Shown: positions 44,576 to 53,699 of the stretch, piece after piece | Layout of the letters: each line of letters starts with the position of its first letter | Position numbering within the stretch: the stretch's first letter is position 1 | From: Knufia peltigerae | Taxonomy: Eukaryota; Ascomycota; Eurotiomycetes; Chaetothyriales; Trichomeriaceae | NCBI GenBank assembly: GCA_030247855.1 | Contig: JAPDRN010000046.1 | Location: forward strand, 1-64,000 | DNA: 64,000 nt | Direction: 5' to 3' | Program-made: the position numbers and the translations under genes | The notes under the pieces: generated by a model | Database searches by the model: none | Told to the model about the DNA's origin: nothing | What the model saw: the letters and a program-made list of their open reading frames with translations, nothing else

Positions 44576-46237
44576 ATGGACGAACGCAACAGCAGTAGGA
44601 CGTTCGAAAATGACACCTCTTTTCGCCCGTCCCCGTCCCACAAGAAAAATCCGATAAAGAGGTCGATACACCGCGTCCACAAACGGCTCTCACGTGCTCA
44701 TTCACGCACACCATACTTGAGGTCACTCCCGCTACCCGCCATCCTCATCATAGCTCTTTTGGTCCTGGTCAACCTGGTCGTGTGGGCGATATGCGGTCTC
44801 ATCCTCACCAACCACACGCACCTCCTCTCCACGGCGGCCTTGGCCTACACCCTGGGTCTCCGGCACGCCCTCGACGCCGACCACATCTCGGCCATCGACC
44901 TGATGACGCGGCGACTGATAGCGACGGGCCAACGACCCGTCACGGTGGGGACGTTTTTCTCACTGGGCCACAGCACCATCGTCGTGGTGACGTCCATCGT
45001 CGTGGCGGCCACCGCGGCGGGCGTCTCCTCCCACTTCGACTCTTTCAGCACCGTGGGAGGCATCATCGGCACCTCCGTGTCGGCGGCCTTTCTCATCCTG
45101 TTGGGCCTGATGAACGCCTACATCCTGTACAAGCTCGTCGTCCAGGTGCGGAAGGTGATCCGCCTGCCGCGACCGGGCACCGACGGGGCCACCGCCGAAG
45201 AAGCCTGGAAGGTCGAAGGCGGGGGGTGCCTGTTCCGCACGCTCAAGAGGGCCTTCAAACTCATCGACCGACCTTGGAAGATGTACCCCCTGGGTGTCTT
45301 GTTCGGCTTGGGTTTCGACACGAGCTCCGAGATCGCCTTGTTGGGTATCTCGAGCATCCAAGGCTCTCGGGGCACTAGCCTGTGGCTGATTTTGATCTTT
45401 CCGGTCTTGTTCACCGCCGGTATGTGTCTGGTCGACACCATCGACGGAGCTCTGATGATGAGTTTGTACGTCGCTCCCATGGGTATGGGAGGTGATGATG
45501 ACAAGAAACTCCTGGGTCATGATGACGGAGAAGTCGATGGTCAAGTTGTCGTCATGGACAACTCTCGAGAAACCGATGATGTCGAGCGACAACAACGGCA
45601 ACAGGACGCACACCGAAACGACCAGAACGGGGACGACAACACCGACAGAGATGTGTCGGTACGAGTCAAAGATCCATTGACGTTTTTGTATTATTCCATC
45701 GTTCTGACCACTTTGACCGTCATGTGCGCCATCATCATCGGTGTGATTCAGTTGTTGAGCCTGGTCTTGAACGTGGCCGCACCAAAGGGCAAGTTCTGGG
45801 ACGGGGTCGAGACCGCCAGTGACAATTACGAAATCATCGGTGGTTCCATCTGTGCCAGTTTCATCGTGTTTGGTGGCATAAGTGTGCTGTGTTACCGACC
45901 ATGGAGGAGGTGGGTCGACAAGGAAAGGGAGAGGTTGAGAGAGACGGACATGGGACCGGACACGGCGCATCACGGCACGACGAATGCAACGTCGACCGAG
46001 CTTCAATTCCAAGAGTACACGGACGACGACGACGAACAGAATTTCCGGACTGACGACGCCACGTCACACGGTCAGGCGGAGGAACTGGTCGAGGTTCGAG
46101 GGAAACAACCGACTCGGAAGCAGCACATCACCATCAAGGAGGAACAACACGATGCGGACGATGACGAAGACAACAACAACAACAAGACACCTAGATCTGG
46201 ACCAAGTGGTGGTGCGGATGCTGGTGGTTCATCATGA
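44576..46237 (+). CDS. NiCoT-family nickel/cobalt permease (Nic1-like)
   Basis: Single exon, 553 aa. The family signature HX4DH appears as RHALDADHISAID (His about 97 and 103), followed by FFSLGHSTIVVV, the second NiCoT motif. LGFDTSSEIALL and GMCLVDTIDGALMM are the third and fourth motifs. About eight hydrophobic segments are visible, with a large acidic, Gln/Asn/Asp-rich cytosolic loop (about residues 310-360) and a disordered acidic/His-containing tail ending DAGGSS. NiCoT proteins import Ni2+ and/or Co2+ at the plasma membrane. In fungi nickel is needed mainly for urease. The choice between Ni and Co cannot be read from sequence alone. The N-terminal ~50 residues are basic and Ser-rich (cytosolic). 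Confidence 0.93.
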   Translation: MDERNSSRTFENDTSFRPSPSHKKNPIKRSIHRVHKRLSRAHSRTPYLRSLPLPAILIIALLVLVNLVVWAICGLILTNHTHLLSTAALAYTLGLRHALDADHISAIDLMTRRLIATGQRPVTVGTFFSLGHSTIVVVTSIVVAATAAGVSSHFDSFSTVGGIIGTSVSAAFLILLGLMNAYILYKLVVQVRKVIRLPRPGTDGATAEEAWKVEGGGCLFRTLKRAFKLIDRPWKMYPLGVLFGLGFDTSSEIALLGISSIQGSRGTSLWLILIFPVLFTAGMCLVDTIDGALMMSLYVAPMGMGGDDDKKLLGHDDGEVDGQVVVMDNSRETDDVERQQRQQDAHRNDQNGDDNTDRDVSVRVKDPLTFLYYSIVLTTLTVMCAIIIGVIQLLSLVLNVAAPKGKFWDGVETASDNYEIIGGSICASFIVFGGISVLCYRPWRRWVDKERERLRETDMGPDTAHHGTTNATSTELQFQEYTDDDDEQNFRTDDATSHGQAEELVEVRGKQPTRKQHITIKEEQHDADDDEDNNNNKTPRSGPSGGADAGGSS

Positions 46238-46743
46238 TGTTATGAGGAAAAAGAAATAGAAATTAGTACTACGTAAACATATGTACCTACCCAGGTATCG
46301 ATACATGTGCAGTCGAACATGAGCTTCTGGACAGGACCGACATATATAGGCATACAACAGGTCAAGGTGCAGTGGTCCTCAAGGTCATAGGTTTAAAAAA
46401 GAAGGATCATGTCACCTGGGCCCTATACGTCGTGATGGGCTGAGCCCTCCACGATTGAGCGTCTTTTTTCTCAACGACTGATACGTAGTACAGAGTGATA
46501 TTATCCTGCATAGCCCATACGGCGTCGAAATTTCATAAAATGTAGAGTTTTCATAACATCATACCCTCTTTTCTAGCTAAGGTAACCAAACGAAAAACCT
46601 ACACAACCCCAGAGATTTGCCCACAACCTATTTATGTCTAGTGCATTTATCTGCCCGAAATATCCAGAATGTCCCGTGCGAGTTTATCGTCGAAGCCTCG
46701 TCGAGCCCAGAACAAAAAAAGATCTCAAACCAAAAACAACCCA
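46238..46743. other. Convergent 3' region between transporter and CTP synthase
   Basis: 506 bp between stop codons. No gene, repeat or RNA recognised. Confidence 0.5.
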
Positions 46744-48736
46744 TTAGTTGGCATGGGTTTTGGAAATCACCTGCTCGAGAACGCCGGCACTCGCAGCGAC
46801 AAAGCCCAGATAAGGCGGACTAGGCTTGAGCACCCTACTCAGGTACTCTGGGTGGAACTGGACTCCGACAAAGAAAGGATGGTCTTTCAACTCGATAATC
46901 TCCATACGTTCGCCCGTCTCGTCTTTGCCGATGAAATTCAAACCGGAAAGACGATCAATGTAAGCCGGGTTGACCTCATATCTGTGCCGATGTCGTTCGT
47001 GGATCGACGGCTCACCGTGATAGAGTTTTCGCAGTTTGGACCATTCGGTCTTTTCTTGAAAATTGGTCGCGCGAAGACCTAGTCGCATGTTCCCACCCAT
47101 GGTGGCCTTGTCGATCTCGGGCATGAAGATGACCACGGGGTCCGGGGTTCGTTCGTCCAGCTCGACGGAACCGGCCTCTTTCAACCCACACACGTTTCGT
47201 GCATACTCGATGACGGCAAGCTGCATGCCGAGACAGATTCCAAGGTACGGCTTGGGCTTCGTGCGGGCCCAGTTCGCCGCGGCGATCATACCTTCTGTTC
47301 CTCGATGGCCAAATCCACCGGGAACCAACACACCGTCAGCCGTGCACAAGTCGTGCCATGCCTTGTGGTATGACTCGGCAGACGACTCCATTGTCGCCTT
47401 CTCGAGGTTGCTGGCATCGATCCAGACCAGGTTTAGTTTCCTGTTGCAAGCCATGGCAGAATGTTCCAAAGACTTAATAACAGAGAGGTACGAGTCATGT
47501 AGATTGGTGTACTTGCCGACCAAGGCAATTGTGACTTCGTCCAGGTGCATTCGTCGACTCTGTGAGGACGTCAGGGTTTTCCAATCGTGCCAAATCTGCT
47601 GCCCTTTGGCGACCAGCGCCGGGGCCAGAGTCAAGTGGTCGAGGCGAAACATTTCGCGAAGTTGCACGATGAGACCTTGTTTCTCCAGGAGCATGGGCAC
47701 ATGGTAGGTCGAGTCGACGTTGTGTACGCCAATGACCTGGGTTGGCTCTACCTGACAGAACATGGCGATCTTGTTGGTGGTGGCCTCGATAAGAGGTTCC
47801 AAGCATCGGCATGCGATCTGTTTTTTTATTTCGAGCCTGTATCAGCAGCGAGTCGCGAAATAAACAATCAGCTCGAGATAGACCTACCAGATCAGGTGAC
47901 AATCCTCTTGATTGCACCTCTCGGATCGCTTGTTGTGTCGGTTTGGTCTTTTGTTCACCCTCCACTATCGGCACCAGGGAGACGTGGATCTGAATGAAAT
48001 TGTCCCGACCAGCCCTTCTCCGCAGTTGTCGCATGGCCTCGATGAAAGGTGCACTTTCAATGTCACCCACCGTACCACCAAGTTCAATTATGCAGGCGTC
48101 CGGCTCTTCATTCGTGTCATCCACGGGTTGTCTTGCAACGCGCTCGATCCAGTCTTGAATACCATTCGTGATGTGAGGAACGACTTGTACAGTCTTGCCC
48201 AGGTAGTCACCACGTCGTTCCCGCTCGATGACATGCTGGTAAATCTTGCCCGTGGTGATACTGCTTTCTCGCGTGAGGGTAATGTTGAGGTAGCTGAGAA
48301 GAAGTAATTTTCCATGAGTCGCTTGCAAACAATGGTGGAAAGATGGAACGGAGTATGTGTGTGGTTACCGTTCATAGTTTCCAAGATCCAAATCAACCTC
48401 TCCTCCATCATCGAGTACAAAACATTCACCATGTTCGGTAGGGGCCATCGTGCCAGCATCGACGTCTGAGTTTTTTGCTAATGTCAGATGATTTCGAAGT
48501 GAAGAAGGAGGGTTTTGCAATTCGTGGTGGTTTCATACTCAGATATGGATCGATCTTGATGCTTGTAACCTGTTGTTTAGGGTAACACGTTAAGAAAGAG
48601 CACATAGAAGGAAAAAGCCCAAACATTTGTATAGTACCTTCAAACCCATAGTCTTGAGCAACAAGCCTGTCGAACTGGCGATGATGCCCTTCCCGATGCC
48701 GGAAATGACACCACCACTGACAAGAACGTACTTCAT
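46744..48736 (-). CDS. URA7: CTP synthase (glutamine hydrolysing)
   Basis: Five exons, complement of 48638-48736, 48539-48569, 48369-48465, 47888-48293 and 46744-47817, giving 568 aa. The introns (68, 73, 75 and 70 bp) all close in frame, and the joins rebuild invariant family sequence (IDPYLNVDAGTM, GNYERYLNITLT). The N-terminal synthetase domain shows MKYVLVSGGVISGIGKGI (P-loop-like), EHGECFVLDDGGEVDLDLGNYER, ITTGKIY and IIELGGTVGDIES. The C-terminal class-I glutamine amidotransferase domain has the catalytic Cys near residue 406 (GICLGMQLA) and HPEYLSR with the catalytic His and Glu. The enzyme makes CTP from UTP, ATP and glutamine in the cytosol, feeds phospholipid and nucleic acid synthesis, is inhibited by CTP, and forms filaments in fungi. 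The length is standard (~560-590). The second coding exon is only 31 bp. Confidence 0.97.
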
Positions 48737-49240
48737 GATGTGCTGGTAAGTAGTTTCTCACAACAACAAAAAAATGTAGGATGCCGTCGCTGGCTGTCGC
48801 CAGGCGGGAAAGAAGGGGAAAATCGTCGGGTCGCGGTGTGAGGGCAGAAATACTCGAAAATTAATTTTTCGAGGCGCAAAACGGTGAATGCGGGGCAACG
48901 TCATTGGCCTGTTGTTGCCCCGCTGTTGTTGTACTTTCCACCCGAAAATGAGTGCAAAATGTAACAAAGTTGACGCGCGAAAAACGCGAGAACGCGTCAA
49001 TCACACGCTGTACTACTCCGTAATTAGTCAGTAACCCTGTACGAATACGAAGAGTCATAGATAAGGCAGGCATCAAGTATCGGTGCCTGCTGTAAGTATT
49101 GTTTTAACCAAGATAAGTATCGTAATTAGTTTATTCAGTAAAGCTGCCTAGTCTTTTCACTCGATAGCTTTGAGCAGCCTGTGGAAACCCATTCAAGTCG
49201 CCGGCACCGGTTGATTCATCGCCAAAGAACTTGAGGAATC
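48737..49240. promoter_or_regulatory. Divergent promoter region between CTP synthase and ABM genes
   Basis: 504 bp between start codons, with one TACTCCGTA near 49014. A CGCG-rich spot lies at 48975-48998 (several short CGCG strings), which could bind a CGCG-type factor such as MBF; this is speculative. Confidence 0.45.
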
Positions 49241-49742
49241 ATGGCTGAAGCAGAAAAGGACTGGAAAGACACAAAGTGGGAGGTAAGTTAGAACATCATT
49301 CCATCAGAAATGGAAATATTACACCACAGTTAGACCGCTGTCAGTGGTCTTTTCGAGCCCGGATGGAGTTGACCCGGACTCTAGATACCAGAAGGTGAAT
49401 TCGCAGTATTTGGAAAGGTATCTAGTACTCTGACGATATTGACCAACACAACCCCCCTAATCTATCTACCTTCAGGTGTACACGGACCCTGAACACACCG
49501 ACAAAGTGGAAGCCATCTACAGAGAAACCACCAAGCGAGCTCACGAAGAAAAAGGGACTCTCTCCTACTGTCTGGGTCGCGATCCGGACGACCCGAGCAT
49601 CATCCACTTCTTCGAGCGGTACGAATCAAAGGCGGCATTCGAGAAACACAACGACCAGAAAATCATCGAAGAATTGGTCAACAGTGGGTGGATGAAAGAT
49701 GTCAAGGCAGCCTTTGTGAAACCCATCCCACCAGCGAAATAG
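49241..49742 (+). CDS. ABM-domain (antibiotic biosynthesis monooxygenase fold) small protein
   Basis: Three exons, 49241-49282, 49385-49417 and 49476-49742, giving 113 aa. The second coding exon is only 33 bp (IPEGEFAVFGK), and both joins are phase 0. The protein is a single dimeric alpha/beta-barrel of ABM type: a first strand EFAVFGKVYTDPEHTDKVEAIYRE, then HEEKGTLSYCLGRDPDDPSIIHFFERYESKAAFEKHN, which are the typical beta-alpha-beta elements with the FxxYxSxxAFxxH signature. Members are cofactor-free monooxygenases or haem/quinone-handling proteins. Many fungal ones are uncharacterised, so the substrate is unknown. The gene is convergent with the acyltransferase, the two stops only 51 bp apart. 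Confidence 0.85.
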
Positions 49743-49793
49743 AACAACAAAAGTGGCATTTTCCGAGCTCCCTCCCTACCTATTCTATTCCAT

Positions 49794-51290
49794 CTATGGA
49801 CCATTGTGCATCTGCTGGAAGAATATCAAATCCCCATCGAAGATTGACTGAAACTCGTCCAGAAAATCGTCTATGAACCCATCTTCGACGACACCCTGTT
49901 GCCATGTGAAGCCCAACGAGACCCTCCCGTCCCTGCCCGTGACACAACTGACCTTGATTGCTCCACTGACGGCTCCGGCAGACTGACTGAATACCAAGCC
50001 ATGGATCCTCGCACTTCTGATGTTCTCCGTCAGAGATGGCAGTCTCCCGACATTCGACAACTCGAGACTCGTCGTCCGAGGCTGGCCCATCTTCGCCATC
50101 GTCCACGTCTCGACATCCTTGACATGTGACAGTTTCTCCAGGAGGCCGTCGCCTCTACGCTCCCGTACAGCACGATCGATCCTCTTCTTGGTCGTCTGCG
50201 CGTCGTCTACCCATGCGAACGAGCCCTGTTTCCCACCGTGGGACAAGTTGGGACGTTGATGTGTCTCGAGAAAAGTATCCACGAGTATGCCCATGGATAG
50301 CGCACCGACCGGTGCGGGAAGCCACTCACGTAGTGAAATGGGACAGTCGGTCCTGAGGGCAGTATATTCCGACGGCAACTTCTCAAAGAGAGCCGTGACA
50401 AGCATCGCCTGTATCGCCGCCGTAAGGGACACGCCGTGAGCTTTACACAATCGCAGGAACTCTATCGACTCATCCCCTCCGAACCGAAGAGATCGGAACC
50501 TGGTGCGGACGGGCAGAAACTGTCCTGCCCCGGTCCACACAGCTCCTGCTTCCTCTGGCGCACTCCCGCCATCCACCTCTCTCGTAGTGTCGACGAAAGC
50601 GTCCAGTGGTGGAATGAGCGGCAGATCCGGCGAACTGACCATTGACGACGTTTCGGTGCCACCGTCGGTGGTGTTCAGTGCCTCCTCCAAGGCCTGGTGA
50701 AAGACCAGTGCGCTCTTCGTGTCCCCGATAGCGTGGTGGAACATGTAGCATAGTACAAACCTCGATGCGTCTCCCTCAGGTTGCTGGAGAATATGTAGAC
50801 GCCACAGTGGCAACGGCACTCTCAGATCCCAAGGTCGGCTGTGTTCTCGTTCTAGGAAGTGGTCTAATGCCGGTCGATGTCTACCCTGGCCATCCAAAAT
50901 GTTTTCGACCTCGGTAAACGTCACGACCTCATCTAGATTGACGTACGGAAGGCGGACAAAGTACGATTCAGACGAGTCAACCCCAACCGGTGTGATTGAG
51001 AGATTGGCATGTTTTGAGATGACGAGAGCGAGTGCCGAGTATATGGCTGGCTTGAGGTTCTCTTTTGTTGTCGCCTTGCGGTCGGACGAATAGAACGCTG
51101 TCACGCCGACTTTATGATATACCCCTTGCTGACTCCGAGCGACCATGAACCTCTCAAAAATTCCTGGGCTCGGGGTCAGATTCGTGCTACAGATCACTCC
51201 ATACTATTCCAGGTGACCGTACAGTATGTGAGTAGATGTCAACGTACCCAGTGGCCGGAGGGGAGGCATGTCAATCTGCTCGGTTGTCAT
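49794..51290 (-). CDS. Alcohol acetyltransferase-like (AATase/condensation-fold) acyltransferase
   Basis: Two exons, complement of 51248-51290 and 49794-51163, giving 470 aa. The 84-bp intron (GTACGT...GCCCAG) is phase 1 and joins MPPLRPLG to IFERFMVARS, exactly the RPLG...ER..AR start of this family. The catalytic-type motif HHxxxD appears as FHHAIGD (about residue 165), with the DFGW-like region reduced to TTSLELSNVGRLP in the C-terminal half. This fold transfers acyl groups from acyl-CoA to an alcohol; yeast Atf1/2 acetylate fusel alcohols and sterols, while other fungal members decorate secondary metabolites. The substrate is unknown. The start is supported by the join and by a short leader (MTTEQIDM). 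The stops of this gene and the ABM gene nearly touch. Confidence 0.85.
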
Positions 51291-51777
51291 GTTTGAGAGA
51301 CTGATCCTAATCTGAATATATTTTTCCCCTCTTCAGTATCATACGCAACGACTCATATCAAACTGATGCACGCGAACATTTCGCTTTGTCCTAGATTTCA
51401 GCCCTGTCCGAGAACAGAGCCTAGAAATGAGTCAGAAAACAGGGTAGGAAATCATGCGATAAGAGCGCGTTAGTAACCGCAAATCTTTTCCCAACTTTTC
51501 TAATAGTGTAGATTTTATTTGCGCTTACAGTGGAACTGCAGTCGTAACCGCGATCTATCTGAAGCGATCGATATCTACTGCAAACCACCTTTGCAGTACG
51601 GCCAAGGCTGAAAATCTTAACAAATCCATACTTGAAGCATCACTCAGTACGGTAACCACCTCAACGATAACATAGGTCGCTGAGGACAAAAAGGAACAGC
51701 GCCCAAATTGGCTACCTCAAAGACGTCTCGTCCTTCAGACTTCAACATCACAAGGTGCCACTGACTAGCCCCCTCTT
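51291..51777. other. Intergenic region upstream of the acyltransferase
   Basis: 487 bp holding the acyltransferase promoter and the 3' end of the next gene. Beyond the stop of that gene, the old open frame continues to 51644 in another phase, but this is better explained by the intron described for that gene. No other gene is seen. Confidence 0.45.
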
Positions 51778-52238
51778 TCAATGTGACAGCAATGTTAATG
51801 AGATAATGTGCGGAGCCACACACAATCCGCCCAACTAATAGTTTTGTCAGAACTTCCCAAATATTTACAAGCAGTAGAACATATGGATTTCGGACGACGT
51901 ACACTGACATAGAGGATGATGCAAGCCATATCAAACTTGCGTTCTGCCTTTTTCCTTTCGGCCTCACACTGGGCGCGTTTTTTTTCCTGTTCAGCCTCAT
52001 ACTGGACGCGAGTTTTTTCCTGTTCAGCCTCATACTGAAGGCGTAATAGTTGCTGAATTTTTGACAGGTCTGATCTCATCTTGGACACATCTTCATAAAT
52101 TGCCTTCGGGTAGTGTGATCCTTCGCTGAATGTCCTCACTTGAAGCGGTGAGATTATTCGTGGAATGCCGTTCAGAAGTCGCGGGCTTAGACGATGGTAG
52201 ACAGTGCGTCGGGTGAGGTTCAACGTCGAGTGTAGCAT
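51778..52238 (-). CDS. Unrecognised family, copy A: mitochondrial-type leader, coiled coil, C-terminal hydrophobic helix
   Basis: Two exons, complement of 51903-52238 and 51778-51834, giving 130 aa. The 68-bp intron has donor GTACGT, branch TTCTGAC and acceptor CTATTAG. The N-terminus (LNLTRRTVYHRLSPRL...VRTFSEGSH) is basic, hydroxylated and free of acids, like a mitochondrial presequence with an RTFS-type cleavage site. A coiled coil with three ~11-residue units (YEAEQEK-x-R-x-Q) follows. Splicing then gives a hydrophobic C-terminus, MACIILYVSLGGLCVAPHIISLTLLSH, that could span a membrane. The paralogue on the opposite strand (52715-53124) has the same leader, the same intron position and the same last residues (LSH), which supports both models. 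I do not recognise the family. Reading through the intron gives an alternative tail in another frame with weaker support. Confidence 0.68.
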
Positions 52239-52316
52239 CTTGAATGTGTTGTACGGAATAGAATACTCGTAGTATTGAGTAGAAGATGAAGACTTTCAAT
52301 ATCAGACCTACGTGAT

Positions 52317-52707
52317 ATGTGAAAGTGAGATGGTTGTACGGGCACTGTGAGTAGAAAAGAGAAGTGCGTGTTGAGACAGCTGCTGCACCTCCTTATATAG
52401 ACATGTCGAGGTACCTGAGGACATTTTTGAGAAGGTGCAAAGGTACAACGTACGTGACTCGACACAAACCTAAGGAAGGTAGCTTTGTACTGCAGCCTGC
52501 TGTACCATGAATTTGCAGCATTTAGCATTTCACTCGATGGCGACAATTCATGGTTCACGAGGGAATAAGGCGCTCTATATCCCTCAAAATACTCTCAAAA
52601 AGGTCCTCGATACCTAGACAGTCCTATACAAGGAGGTGCAGCAGCTGTCTAAACACGCACTTCTCTTTTCTACTCAGAGTACCCGTACATCCATCTCACT
52701 TCCACAG
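52317..52707. repeat. Inverted duplication of the promoter of the paralogous pair
   Basis: About 115 bp at 52317-52431 (read on the minus strand) and at 52594-52707 (plus strand) are highly similar. Both contain the core AAGGAGGTGCAGCAGCTGTC, then ACACGCACTTCTCTTTTCTA. Each has a TATA-like box just upstream, TCTATATAAGG in copy A and the changed CCTATACAAGG in copy B. Transcription therefore starts back to back from a shared ~160-bp centre. Copy A has about 78 bp of additional leader before its ATG. Confidence 0.85.
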
Positions 52708-52714
52708 TCAAAGC

Positions 52715-53124
52715 ATGTTACGCTCAGAGTTGAATCTCACCCGACGTACCGTCTACCATCGTTCAAGCCCGCGACTGAACGGGATTCCACGAATATCACC
52801 ACTTCAACAGAGGACATTCAGCGAAAAGTCCCACAGCCCGCAGAAGCTTTGTAAAGAGGTGTCCGAGATGAAAAGAGACCTGTCGGATATCAGAAAGCAA
52901 CTATTTGACATCCAGCATGAGGTCCGAATGTTAAAAGTTGGCCTCGAGGATGAGGCCGAAGAGGAAATGGAAAGACGTATGAGAGATATGGGTTGGAAAA
53001 TCATTATTTCGAGTGTATGTTGTTCGAAAAACCCACATACCGTGCTGGATGTAAATATTTGGGAAAGTTCTGACTGTACTATTAGGTCGTCGGATGTATG
53101 TTGCTCAGCACACTATCCCATTAA
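52715..53124 (+). CDS. Unrecognised family, copy B: paralogue of the 51778-52238 gene
   Basis: Two exons, 52715-53014 and 53086-53124, giving 112 aa. The 71-bp intron (GTATGT...TTCTGAC...CTATTAG) occupies the same place as in copy A. The leader LNLTRRTVYHRSSPRLNGIP and QQRTFSEKSH match copy A closely. The following coiled coil (EVSEMKRDLSDIRKQLFDI, EDEAEEEMERRMRDMG) lacks the YEAEQEK repeats and is more acidic. The spliced C-terminus, WKIIISSVVGCMLLSTLSH, is again hydrophobic and ends LSH. The start at 52715 is chosen by alignment with copy A, although the frame is open further upstream. Predicted location, by leader type, is mitochondrial, with a C-terminal membrane segment; function unknown. 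Confidence 0.66.
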
Positions 53125-53699
53125 AATTGCTTGTCTCTTGAAAGAGAGAGGGGGGTTTCAGTGGTAGCCTTGTGGTGTTGAATTCTGGAATGTTTCAGTA
53201 TAGGACGTCTCTGAAATACCTGGCGAATTTAGACGCCGTTCCTTCTTGTCCTCGGCGACCTCCGCAACCTCTAGTTCTCGTCGTTGGCGCCGTCCTTGTT
53301 GTCGTTGATGTGGTCACCGAACAGGGTGATGCTTCAATGTGGATGGAATGACTCTCAAAATTCAAACCCATGGTCATTTCTCTCAAGAATGTCATTTTAC
53401 CCCGACAGTGAAGATATATTCCCAAGGCAGATAAGAAAACTTCATCAATCGTGAAAAGCCGGAACTCAATATCCATCCACCCACGGTCTCATCGTTGTCG
53501 ATCATGTTGTTACAAGCCCAACGTTCCATCTGCCAGTCATTTCAAATTCCCCAAGCAATAGTGATGCAGTAGAGCAGTAATTCGCAGCTGCGTTTACAGT
53601 CGTACCCAAGCACCATCAAGCTCCCATTCGTCAATAAAAACACATCATTGCGCCATACCATGAACAGTCGACTACTCTACAACCCTTGTCGTGACCACG
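53125..53699. other. Intergenic region downstream of copy B
   Basis: 575 bp between the stop of copy B and the stop of SMC3. The open frame at 53195-53476 (minus, 93 codons) is Thr/Arg-rich (TTSTTTRTAPTTRTRG) and has no support. Confidence 0.45.

Noticed and set aside
51644..52033. 129-codon frame overlapping copy A of the paralogous pair, giving an alternative C-terminus
   Set aside because: It reads through the conserved intron; splicing gives a hydrophobic end ending LSH, the same as copy B.
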